From Rhinopomastus cyanomelas (lineage: Eukaryota; Chordata; Aves; Bucerotiformes; Rhinopomastidae): a stretch of DNA of 64,000 bases. A program made the position numbers and the translations under genes. Under the pieces are notes generated by a model, which saw only the letters and a program-made list of their open reading frames with translations, did no database searches and had not been told where the DNA came from. The stretch covers positions 62,001 to 126,000 of the forward strand of contig VXBP01004439.1 in the NCBI GenBank assembly GCA_013400115.1. The letters are read 5' to 3'. Positions 13,161 through 24,609 of the stretch are shown one piece after another (within the stretch, counting starts at the first letter, position 1; every line of letters starts with the position of its first letter).

Positions 13161-13380
13161 GAACAGCTCCAGCTTGTCCACCGCACCACACAGCTTGGTG
13201 TCATTGGCAAAGTTGCTGAGAGTGCACTCCATATCCGTGCCCGTGTCGCCGACAGAGATGTTAAGCAACACTAGACCCAAAACAGACCCCCAAGGAACAC
13301 CACTCATAACTGATCTCCACTTGGACATTGAGGTGTTGATCAGAACTCTGAGTGCAACCATCCAGCCAAGGTTTTATTTG
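13161..13380 (-). pseudogene. CR1 reverse transcriptase remnant
   Basis: On the minus strand, the frame that starts at 13361 shows the CR1 RT block with a PxGSVLG-like segment ('VPWGSVLGLVLLN'), then 'ECTLSNFANDTKLCG'. The catalytic F/Y-A-D-D position therefore reads FAND, with the first aspartate lost. The rest of the RT is deleted: the frame passes straight into 3' UTR sequence at about 13160. The element is dead: truncated at the 5' end, internally deleted, and with a mutated active site. Confidence 0.8.
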
Positions 13381-14510
13381 ATAAAAAGTAACACTTTGGT
13401 CCTACTGAAAATAAAAGCAGCACTCAAATTTGTATTCCTAGTGAAATGCAGCCAGGAAGCCAAAGGAAAAGCACCACCCAATAAAAAAGAGAATAATGAG
13501 AATCTCATTTTGGGTCCAAGCCAACACACATTCTTCTCGGAAGCATCAACCAAAGAGCCCATGCATTTTCCCCAGCTTAAACTTTACTACCAGTTACATA
13601 GCTACAAATCCTCTTTCCTCCTTTTTGAAGCAAAAACAGAGGGCAACAGCAGGCTGATTTCCATGGTCACAGCATGGGCTTAAGGCACTGACATACCTGA
13701 GATGGAAGCTAACATGGGGCAAGATGTAACTGGTCAAAGAGTTCAGCTGAGTGGACAGGTTTTTTATTGTGGCTGAAGTATTTGATCCATCAGGCAGCTT
13801 CAAGGAAGAGCTCAGAGAAGAGAAGAAAACCAAAAGAGAACTTCCCTTCTTCTGTTATTACACACCTTCAATAAAATGTGGATAGGCTTGTTCTCTTTGG
13901 GTTTTTGTTATCATCGTGTGGTGTTAGCAGGAAGCTGCTTTGTTTTAAGAAAAAGTAAACTACATTTTAACTTACAATACTGACTGCTGTTTGCCTAAGT
14001 TTCCATTATGTGGTTCTGATTTAACTTCAGAGCAGATCTAAAAGACTCTATAGGACCATCAATTTAAGTAGGACTTCCATGTAGTAAAAACTGAGTGGCT
14101 GGGATTACCCATAAACATTAAGATCTAAAGAAAATCCCTTTGGTGCCACCCACTTGCCAGTCCTAGAGAGTCAGACCTGGTACGACCTATTTAACTGGCT
14201 TTGGGTGGAGAATGAGAACACCTTTCCTGCTGTCTCCATGAAGCATGGCAAAGGATCAGGATGGCAGTAGCTTTAAGGGTAAACAACCCTGCAATTTTCA
14301 TAAGGAAGTAGAGAGGTTGGCTCGCCAGCTAGGGAATGGGAAGTTACATTCTCAAGCCCACTGAAACAGTAGTAGTTGTGTTCAACTGGCACGAGGAAAC
14401 AGATTCCTTTCTCTTTTATTGTGTCTTTGTTTATAAAGCTGTTTGTAATTTTTGATGTTTTCTACTGCACACAGATTTTTTTAAATTCTTTTTATTTTGT
14501 GGGATGCATA
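13381..14510. other. Single-copy DNA, no gene seen
   Basis: The longest plus-strand open frame of this part (13174-13683, 169 codons) starts antisense to the CR1 RT remnant and runs on by chance. No motif supports it. Confidence 0.5.
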
Positions 14511-14793
14511 TCATAGAATCTTAGAATCATTAGGGATTGGAAGGGACCTCGAAAGATCCTCTAGTCCAATCCCACTGACACAGCAGGATCACCAAGACCA
14601 AGTCACACAGGACCACATCCAGGTGGGTCTTAAACATCTCCAGTGAAGGAGACTCCACAACCCCTCTGGACAGCCCATTCCTGTACTCTGTCACTCTGAC
14701 TGTGAAGAAGTTCCTTCTCGTATTTATGTGGAACCTCCTATGTTTCAGCTCACACCTATTGCCCCTTGTCCTATCACTAGATGACATTGAGAA
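14511..14793 (-). mobile_element. Young-type CR1 3' end
   Basis: Begins with TCATAGAATCTTAGAATC, then 'attagggattggaagggacc', 'cagcaggatcacc', 'gtcacacaggaccacatcc', 'gaaggagactccacaac' and 'gaagaagttccttctcg'. This is the commonest and least-diverged CR1 tail type of the window. Confidence 0.92.
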
Positions 14794-14819
14794 TATGATA
14801 CACAAAGTTTTGAAGAACA

Positions 14820-15090
14820 GACAACTAGTGAGAGGACAAGAGGGCAGGACCTGAAGCTGCACCAGGGAAAGGTTAAATTGGATGTTTAGAAGCCCTTTCT
14901 CACTGAAAGGGGGATCAGACACTGGAATGGACTGCCCAGAGAGGTGTGGATTCTCCATCCCTGGGGATGTTTAAGAACAGACTGGATATGGCCCTTAGTG
15001 CCATGGTCTAGGTTGTGGTGATGTTAGGTCCTGGGCTGGGCTTGGTGATCTTAGAGGTCTTTTCCAGCCTCAATAATTCTGTGATTCTGT
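14820..15090 (+). mobile_element. CR1 3' end, opposite orientation
   Basis: Plus-strand CR1 of the 'ttagaggtcttttccagcctcaata' type, finishing in ATTCTGTGATTCTGT. Its truncated 5' end faces the truncated 5' end of the minus-strand copy only about 27 bases away, giving a tail-out inverted pair. Confidence 0.92.
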
Positions 15091-17620
15091 AAATTGATGA
15101 GAAAAAAAAATCACAGAGGAGTCAAATACACTGGAGACAAACCAGTTTTTCTTTTGCTGTTTCAGCAGTGGGAAAACCTATAATTTGCTTAGAAGGTGCC
15201 CAGCCTGCAACCACAGAGAAATAAAAACAGATTTATGCTTCAAATCACCACCCTCATTGCCAGGCAGGTGCCTCACATTTTTCTGAATTAACTTGCACCT
15301 GCACAGGACCTCTCCCCTTCCATCTTGGTTTTATTTAGTAACTAATTTCTCTATTCAGCTTCTTGATAATGTCATGGGATGGAGATGCTCAAAATTCCTG
15401 TAAACGTCTGTAATTAGAAAAGATACTAAATTTACATTAGTAGCAGTCATAAAGCACGTTAACCCTCTTGCCTCTCCTGAGCAGCTGGGAGTGATTTCTA
15501 AATATTTTCTTTTGCAGAAGTTTTATGCCTACAACATCTGAAAGCCTCTGTACTTTTGACAAACTCCTTGTCAAGGGAAATAAATCTCATTATGGTCATC
15601 AGTGGAGGCTACCTGTCTGGATTTCAGAAGACAATAACAACTTACATTACATATTGCCACAATGTTTTTCACACTGAATTCACAACTACAGCTATGCAAA
15701 CATGTTCTGGGTTCCTAAAGCCACATTTTAAAAGGCTCTTGATCTCATGCTGTCACTATTATTTGTAATATGATAAACACATCGAAGCACAAATGATACA
15801 ATTACTTTAACTGACTTCATCTGTTTCTTGCAGTGTGAGATCTTCACAAATCAACATATTCATCTGACTGTTGTAAATAAGATGGTGCCTGTTGTTTTAC
15901 TGACTGATGCTTTGGTATGCTCCTTCTGGAAATAGATAGTCATTTGTAAAGACCTTACTTAGAACTCAGAGTAATTGATTTTTACTAAGGAATCCTGAAT
16001 ATCCCAGGTGCCACTTAGGAGCAAATGGACAGACCTTCTCCGATGGGGTCGTGTAATAGTCAGCAAAAGCTCTGAGACGTCCACAGAGGGAGAGAGCAGT
16101 GTAGGAACTGCTTTGGACAATAAGCATTTTATATGCAGCTGGAAATGAAGAGACCACTCAACTTGTCTTTCCATCAAAGGCATCTAAAAAGCCATGAAGC
16201 AATGTGCTATAACATGCAACAGTGTCGTGGCATTTAACTATTGCCAGACCCACCTTTTAATTTGTTAGCATTCATCTTTAACAAGTAGGTCAATACAAGT
16301 GAGAGCTGGAGAGGCACAGAAGTCAAGGATGTATGACACCTGCACCAGTAGAACCTAAAGCTGGTTTTCGTTCTGCTGTTCTGAGCACCAAAATAACCCA
16401 AAATTTGAAGTGCAAGAGGTAATTACTGTTACAGACATCCAGTTGCTGAGCATTTGGAGACAACAGGGTATGTGACTAAATCCTCATATGGACTTACCTG
16501 CAAACAGACTATTTCACAGACAGTGGATTTCTTCTATAAACTGTCTGTCCAAGCAATGTGTTCTGATCGCTGCTCTGTGTGTGATACCAGGTCTCCACTG
16601 TAGGCATGAAAGAGATAAATGTTGGTTAAGTTACATATGAAATCAAGACTTTAGTTGCTTACCAGTAGTGTATCAGGTGAAAAAACGTAGCTCAACATGG
16701 AATAGGAGCAGGACAAAAGACAATCCCTCCTCGGAGGACAACCCCACTTTCATTCTGGAAGAAAGCATTCTTGGCAACGTCTTCAGAAGTGAGTTTGATC
16801 TGGGAAAGAAGTGAAGCTTGGTCTGGTTCTGATAGAGATTTCAATGCATACAATCTAGAGATGGAGGAGAACTCATTTAGAAATTCTATAAAGTTTAGAA
16901 CAGTCTCCACCATGAGTAGAATTTGAACAGTACCACATGTATGGATCTACAGATGTGAGCAACACTTTCTACGTGCTGCACAACTTGTGCCTTCATCAGA
17001 CCCTAATATGTATAAAATGAGAAACATTACCCTTTCTTCATTCTTTTTTCCCCATTATGAATAAAATTACAAGTCTCTCTTGGACAACAAAAGCTCTGAA
17101 GCAGGTATCAACAGTTGATTCAGCTGAAGGGAGTAAACTGTCCATGTATATCTACAAACAAAAAAATGTAGGTGCAAGGAAGGAAACATAATGGGGGGGG
17201 GGTTGAGAAGCTCTATCTTAACAATATGCCAACATATTGTGTTAAGAACAATCCTGAGGTAAGTCTGGAAAACAAGCTTAGTCACCAGCTGTTCATGGGA
17301 AAGGCAGAACTTCTTATGAGTTCTGAATGTACCCAGAATGTACAACGACTTGCCAAGTGCTCAACAAGAAATTCACCTTAAAGCTTGAACAACCTCCATT
17401 TAGACTGAAAACTGATTTGCCTACAGTGAAAAGCTGCCTAAAAGGGAAAAAATCATTATTACTTCTACAATAAACACTGTATGTTAAATAATTCAGCTGC
17501 AGGTTAGCTTCACTGCAAACCCCTGATTCCTAGTGCCAAGGTACTGCTCTTTATTTTGGCAGTACTGTCTCTTTCACACTCATAGGGTGAGAGATAAGCA
17601 CTTGCCACTAGAAATGGTTT
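15091..17620. other. Single-copy DNA, no gene seen
   Basis: About 2.5 kb without repeat tails. A G10 run lies at 17193-17202. No coding frame is convincing. Confidence 0.5.
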
Positions 17621-17993
17621 TCACAGAATCACAGAATGTTAGGCATTGGAAGCGACCTCAAAAGATCATCCAGTGCAAACCCTCCAACACAGCAAGATTC
17701 CCTAGACCAAGTCACACAGGAACACGTCCAGACAGATCTTAAACATCTCCAGAGATGGAGTCCACAACCTCCCTGGGCAGCCCTTTCCAGTGCTCTGTCA
17801 CCCTGACTGTGAAGAAGTTCCTTCACATATTGATGTGGAACCTCCTCTATTCCAGCTCACACCCATTGCCCCTTGTCCTGTCATTAGATCATAGGATCAT
17901 AGGATGTTAGGGGTTGGAAGGGACCCAAGAGATCATCGAGTCCAACTCCCCTGAGAAGAGCCAGGCTCCATCCTCCTGGCATCCACCCCTTCA
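17621..17993 (-). mobile_element. CR1 3' end interrupted by a second CR1
   Basis: Host copy: TCACAGAATCACAGAATG tail, 'gattccctagaccaagtcac', 'gaagaagttccttcacat', 'ccccttgtcctgtcattaga'. It is then broken at about 17889 and resumes at about 17952 with 'ctgagaagagccaggctcca', which is what normally follows the '...ctagatgaca' segment in the other copies. Confidence 0.9.
17889..17951 (-). mobile_element. Short CR1 nested in the preceding CR1
   Basis: A 60-odd base CR1 tail of a different subfamily (TCATAGGATCATAGGATG, 'ttaggggttggaagggaccc', 'agagatcatcgagtccaac') that splits the host copy. The same tail type occurs at 35556-35730. Same orientation as its host. Confidence 0.85.
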
Positions 17994-19510
17994 TTTGTTT
18001 TAACCTGTTCTTGTGTGAAGTCTTCCAAATCTAATGTTTCCTTTGACTCACTCATATCATGTGTCTTCCTAAAAAATAAGTTAAGATCTAGCAACATTGT
18101 TCCTCCTTTACATAATTTACAGTAAAAAAATAATAATTTACATTTAAAAAGAAGTACAAACTTATCACAACATCAAAATCAAAACTAAAACCTAGGGGTG
18201 ATAGTTTTGATTCTTGAATAGATTAGTAATTGCTCTCTAGCACTAATGACTTTTTCCTAAATACTAAGATCAATGAGGTAGGAGCTTACAAAGTTGAGAT
18301 TCATTTGTTCTGAGTTATAATTATTGACTTCCTATAAACTGCTAGAAAACAGAAAGAGGTTCAGTGCAGAAAGGTGAAGAAATGTCTGTCCAGTTGCCTG
18401 CAAATTCCATCAGCAAAAGTGGGCAGAGAAATAGAAAGGGATCAGGAGGGACTGTGTTCTCTCTCTACAGGCAGAAAGCTCCTTTCTCCAGAGGGAAAGT
18501 CTTTTGAACCAGACTTTTAAAAAAATGATGGAAAACCCAAAACAGTATTGAATGGTCTGTGTTACCACGTAGAGTTGTGGATGAATGTGATCTTTACTGA
18601 GACACTGAGCAGACTTCAGTGTGACTCAGCCACGCCAAGGCTTTTGAACAAGAAGAGTAAATTGGTGTCATTCTGCACTGATAACACTGTACAAGCAAAT
18701 GACACTTTCTTCCAAACGAGTAATTTAGCTGAGAAACAGGAAGGCACTAAAAAATATAACAACTGGGGAGTGGGAAGAAAGAGCTACATGGAAGTGTTTT
18801 AGGCTAGTTAATTATAGATATTAGCCAGAGTGTTTTATAAATCACTTCTATCCACAACTGACTCATCAATTCATAGTCTAGGTATGTTTCTTCAATTCCT
18901 AATTGCACAACCTTAGTTCAGAGGAGCTCTGTCTCTTTCAGCTGGAACTAACATTTATTTACCCACCTCAGCAATGAAGGAAAAGCAAAAAAATGGATTA
19001 TTGCATCAGAGAGATTTGGGAAGTGTTTATGCAAGCAGATCCAAATGACAAATTACTTCCTTCCCTCTATGAAGCATTTAGCTAACACCTGTGTGTTTAT
19101 TTTATCACATTAATCATAGTGGAAGGACACCTACAGTGAACCCAGATCCCTGTTCCCTTTCCTATTCCTTTGACCATTTCTTTGCCCCTTGAAAGTAGAG
19201 CACATGTGGCTCCTCTTTGGCATCCGGGGACAGATCTGCCCCTTGTCACTGCTACCACAACTAAAGCACAATATGCAGCAGCATTAGAGACTGGGAAGAT
19301 ATGGGAAAAGGTCTCCACTGTATATACTACAAATATTTTTTTAAGAAAGGGTGTCTCTCCATACACAACCACTACTGCACATGTCAGTTCCTGCCACAAT
19401 GTCTCTCTCTTCAATGCTCCTACATTGGGGCATCATAAAAGCAAAACTAAATTTCCAGGGTAGGCTAGAAGTGCTCTGTCTTGGTCAGGTTTAGATTTGT
19501 CAGTCATAAC
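17994..19510. other. Single-copy DNA, no gene seen
   Basis: AT-rich to about 19.0 kb, then more balanced. Overlapping open frames on both strands at 19097-19463 are not supported by any motif. Confidence 0.5.
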
Positions 19511-19858
19511 TAGAATCATAGAATCATTAGGGAATGGAGGGGACCTCAAAAGATCATCCAGTCCAATCCCCCTGCCACAGCAGGATCACCTAGACCAAGT
19601 CACACAGGAACACATCCAGCAGGTCTTAAACGTCTCCAGTGAAGGAGACTCCACAACCCCCCTGGGCAGCCTGTTCCAGGACTCTCTTCCTCACTGGGAA
19701 GAAGTTCCTTCTGATATTTATGTGGAACCTCCTATGTTCCAGCTTACAACCATTGCCCCTCATCCTGTCACTAGATGACACTGAGAAGAGCCTGGCTCCA
19801 TCCTCCTGACACCCACTCTTCAAATATTTATAGACATTAATGAGGTCACCCCTACTTT
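19511..19858 (-). mobile_element. Young-type CR1 3' end
   Basis: TAGAATCATAGAATCATTAG tail, then the full 3' UTR series through 'ctagatgacactgagaagagcc' and 'atatttatagacattaatga', ending where 'gaggtcacccctactttc' loses similarity. Confidence 0.92.
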
Positions 19859-22800
19859 CTTTCCTTTGCAAGCTGTTTGATTTTGGTCTTTCCCCAGACA
19901 AAGGAACCAATTTAGCCTCATGTATTATATGTGTAAGCTAGATCATCAACAGACTAAAACATTCAGCAGAAAAACACACTACTTTGATAATTCCCTAAGC
20001 TGGTCCTGAGCAGAATCAATTCATCCTTACAGGCCTTTGAACAGCTTTAAAATGTATTTCATTGGTCTGGTCTAGCTGCATCTGTCCCCTGGCACATGAG
20101 GAATCCTCACATGCTTCCTGAATCTTCTTGTGCCTTTGAAAGAGACGCATTGGTTATTGAGTTTGCTCTCTTTTAGCTAAAAATCCTTCTTTTAAGAAAT
20201 GCCAGCCTTCCTCTGGCAGGCAGTAGCCCAGTGTCCATGGCCCTGCTATGGGACAGGAAGGGCTCCTCCTTCCCTACCATGGGAGATGTTTCTTCCAGAT
20301 CTGGGTCTTAAAGGACCAACATGAATGAGAGATCAATGAATTTGGCACCAGAGTCCCTTATAAAACACCCGTGTCTCCTTTGCCCTTTCCTTGGTCTGGT
20401 CCCCTCAGGAGCTGTGGTAAGGATGACCCATCTGACCTGAGTTTGGGTCCCAAGTGAAAGCAGCAGTGCAGAGACACCTCATTTCATTTCTTTAATCTTA
20501 GGTCTAAAAGGTCTAAACAGTTTCCACATCTCCTCACAGTCGTCTTGGAACAGGCTCACATTCAGTTTGGTTTAAGCACTGGGCAGGGGTTCAGTAAGAC
20601 CTGCATCTGAAACAGCAGTTTTCCTGAGAAAAGAGAATCATGTTCGGAAGAAAAATAAAGTAGAATAAACAGTTGAAGAAACCTAAAGCTTATTCCTGCT
20701 CCCACCTCTATGAAATATCCGCAAGTGATTAGATTATGTTTCTCGTAGTCATTTTCTTTAATATAAGAGAGGGACACACATAGTTTAGCTCGCAGCAGTA
20801 ATTCAGATAAGTCTTGAAAATACAGCTCTCTACTCTGGACTTTTATTTCCCCTATCAGATAAATGCTCAGCCAAAGCCCCCTCTCACTTACACAAAGAAA
20901 CCTCCTGGTTTTAGCACAGTTTCCCAGTTATACGTGGGCAGAACTTCTCCCAGTCTCTTCTGTGTGACCCACGGTTTTGGTATGTTCCTCACAAAGATCT
21001 ATCTCCTCAGCTCTGTGCCAAAATATTCTCAGGCTTAAGTAATTTTCACACACCCCCCACCCCCCCTTCTCCAACCTTGAGAGTCTCATCATGTCAGTTT
21101 GGCTCTGGTACAGGTGCTGAAAACCAGATTACATGGGCGGTGGGGGGGGAATAATGTGATAGTGTAGCGTGGATTCGCGTGAAGGATGCATTGGCAACCA
21201 CATGAGGTAGTCAGGTTACTCAAGGGTAGGAAAGCATCGAGGAAATTATTCAGGTCATCCGAAGACCTCCTCACTTTAGTGGTTCTTGAATATAGTCCTG
21301 AATATACTGTAAATGCTCATTTAGAACAATGAAACTGTGTTTGTTCAATATGGGTAAATCACTACCAAATGTATGGTGTTTTTATTTAAGGAGGTAGTAG
21401 TGCTTTTCCTAAAATGTTTGTTTCTTGTTTCATTCCATTTTATATCACATGGGGCAGCAGTTCAGTAACCGTCTTTTGATGAAGTATCTTCAAAGTTAAT
21501 TTAAGAAAAAAAAAGATTCCTGTATAGGGTCTTTGCATCTCTGTGTCTCCATCTCTCTCTCTCTCCCCCTTTCCCTATATATGTTTATTAAAAATATGTG
21601 TTTCCAAATGGCCTTCCAAGACACCCCCTAAAGAAAACAGTGAGTGGAAGGCATTGTGAAAACAACTGAAATCAAAGTCTTGCTTTAAATACAGACATTG
21701 AAGCAGCAAGACAACCCTCTGTAGGGACGAACTGCAGATGTGAGGGGCAGCGCTCTGAAGGCAGACTCACCAAAGGAATTCCTTCTGAAACCTGGTGTTG
21801 ACAGGAGAACAGCAGTGCTGGCTCATGGAAGAGCAGGCCAGCACATAACTCAATATGCAAGCTGTGACATATATTATCTAAAATTAAAGAAAACATTAGT
21901 CAAAGCGAGGTGACAGCTGACAACAGGAGCAGCAGTAAGAATGTGAATTCAGATGTGAGATCACATCTCCCGTCAGTGAGATCAGGCACAATGTATGTGG
22001 CTTCTGCTATTGCATTTCGTGACCAACAGTGGTACAGTCTGCACCAAATGAAATGGGGAGACAATAAAAGCTGTGTGTGAGCACATATCCACATACAGGG
22101 ATCTCTGTTACTGCACAGGGATCTCTTCCTTACTAACAATTTGTATAGGTAATCCCCAGCACTGAGGAGCTCAGTGGAGTTTTGTATCTCCTGTGTATTT
22201 TAGCATGTCCTAAATGATTGCAGTAAGGGAATCTCCACAGTCATGCATAGTTCTAACAGGAGTTTTCCCACAACTCTTCAAATCACTTGGAGTATTTAAA
22301 TTGATTGCTCAAAGTATCTCGTGTTCTTAAGCCGTTCTTAGGAAGGGGAGCATGCTATTGTTATTCCTTCATTCAGATCAACACAGAGCTATTTAAATTT
22401 ACACTAAACAAGAGCATGATTTGGAAAGATTGTCTTTTTAAGAATGAATAAATAACCACTTTTCATAATGCTACCAATTCCAGTACAAAACAGGAGCTGT
22501 GAGATAAGGTTACCCTGAGACACCTCAAGTCTGGGCCAAACAGCCTTCACTCTCCCGGTCTCTCCTTGTATGAAAGTGACTGAAGCCATTAGCACTCTAT
22601 TAGGATGTAGTGAGTCTATGCCTTTGTTGGACACGAATCAGAATTGGCTAATGTGGCACACAAAACCTGTGGGTGTCTTTGGTGTACTGATGTTTAGTTC
22701 ATTAAGAATCTTAATCAAGTACTGCCGTAGGAGAACACTTCATCTTTCCCTCTTTGACGCACTAACCTGTTCCGCTGGCTCGTACATAGAAGAGTCCTCT

Positions 22801-24032
22801 GAACTTTGACTCCCATGCTGTGTGCACCAAGGCATTTTCCTGGGGAGATGATTTTTGTCGTGGTTACCACAGATGGCTGCTCACAGCAGAACCGCCAGGG
22901 AGGAAACAATGAGCATTTTTGACTTCCACATTTCATCTCAAACTTAATTCCCAGAATCAGTGTTCCAGTGCAGTGTAACAGTAATGTGAAACCTTATGAC
23001 TTTATTGACTTTATAGATAGCTTTCACTTAACAGGAAAGTAAAATTCTTCAAAGCAAATTGCAGCTAAGATCTTTGGTTACCAGCGAGCACATCTCTTAA
23101 TTAGATAGTAGTAACTATCTCCAACAGAAATATGTCCAGAAACCAGTTCAGAAATATTATCTGCTCATATCAGATACCGCTTCAGCTGGAGATGAAAAAC
23201 CAATTCCACTGTAGGAAAAATGTAGAAAGCTAAGACAAACAAAAAGCTCTGAGCAAGAGCTTTAACAAAACAGCATAAAACCCAGCATCACTGCGCTTGG
23301 ACTCATTATGACATCGAGTTAGGAAGCGATAAGCATCTTCGCAAAGGACCTGGCCAACTCATTTAAAAAAGAACAGTAATTTCCACAAAATGGTTAGAAA
23401 TGTGGCATAAATAAAAAAGGTAAAGCAAAGGCACAGCACACATGTATATACTTAGTGTGTGTACACGTATGTCTGGAACGGGGAGAAGGATTTCATTTTC
23501 AGGGCCATCAGTTGTGATCAGATCACCCAGTATCCCATGTCTAGCTAAGCCCATTGGTAATTATCAGCACGTTACAGCTGGCTGATTTGAAAATACCCAA
23601 AAAACGAAGGCATACAATCCATAAATTATGTTTTCAATCCATATTTTGTCATAGTTTTGCCTTTTTTGCTAAGGCTTGGTACAAAAAAACCTCGTTAAAT
23701 CAGGGCCATGGAATTTACTGCAGTGATGAGGAAGATTCCAAGCCTAAAAGAACAGCAAAATTATTATACCATGAAATGATGTCTATTTAAATTATATCAC
23801 CCCTCCACTCTCAAAATTATTTCTGAGAATAGGTGTATCAATTAATTAATTTTGATATGTACAGCGCTAAGGAGATATGCTAACAGTTGGGTTCATTCTA
23901 CTGTTACCCACTACACTTTCTATTTCAAATTATTTCATATCTATTCTCCATTATTTTCTCTGAAAAAGAGTATTATCTCCTACTTCTAATGAACATAACA
24001 ATGAAACTAGTATTTTAACAATAATATGCATT
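19859..24032. other. Single-copy DNA, no gene seen
   Basis: About 4.2 kb free of CR1. Low-complexity spots: C-rich 21051-21067, G-run 21142-21149, CT-rich about 21552-21567. Open frames are short and unassignable. Confidence 0.5.
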
Positions 24033-24115
24033 AATCATAGAATCATAGGATCATTAGGGATTGGAAGGGACCTCGAAAGGTCATCTAGTCCAATCCCCCT
24101 GCCACAGCAGGATCA
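24033..24115 (-). mobile_element. Very short young CR1 tail
   Basis: About 83 bases: AATCATAGAATCATAGGATC tail, 'attagggattggaagggacc', 'ccctgccacagcaggatcat', then unrelated AT-rich DNA. An extreme 5' truncation. Confidence 0.9.
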
Positions 24116-24453
24116 TCTTAATGATAATAATGTTTTCATTAGTCTTCATTATTGAAGGTCTATTAAATATATTTAAAAATCCTGATTTCTAGGCAGAAGA
24201 CAACAACAATACTGCTGTTTTCAGCATTTTACACACTCCGTTCTATTAGAGATATGACCAAAATGCAATGAAAAACCTTACTATGAGTCAGAAATCTATC
24301 TCTTATACCAAGTGCCACTGGAAAATTTTGTATTGAGAAGGAAATTCTTTTTCATTCTGTATTTCAGCAACATATATAGCCATGCCATTCCTGTCTCAAT
24401 AATTAGACAGACTGCATCATTTATACTTAAAGAAGAATAAATTCACACATTTA
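24116..24453. other. AT-rich DNA between two CR1 tails
   Basis: Nothing recognised. Confidence 0.5.
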
Positions 24454-24609
24454 ATAGAATCATAGAATCATAGAATCATTAGGGATTGGAAGGGACCTCG
24501 AAAGATCATCTAGTCCAATCCCCCTGCCACAGCAGGNCTCCTCTGCACTTGTTCCAGTATCTCCACATCCCTCCTGTAATAAGGGCTCCAGAACTGGACG
24601 CAGTCCTCC
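24454..24609 (-). mobile_element. CR1 tail joined through one N to an older CR1 piece
   Basis: Left of the N at 24537 is a young-type tail (three TCATAGAATC units). Right of it is 'ctgcacttgttccagtatctcc' and 'aataagggctccagaactgg', from a region normally several hundred bases further upstream in CR1. The middle is absent, so the join is an assembly break, not a biological junction. Confidence 0.8.

Noticed and set aside
13174..13683. 169-codon plus-strand frame, the longest without N
   Set aside because: It starts antisense to a CR1 RT remnant and runs into single-copy DNA without any motif, so a chance frame.
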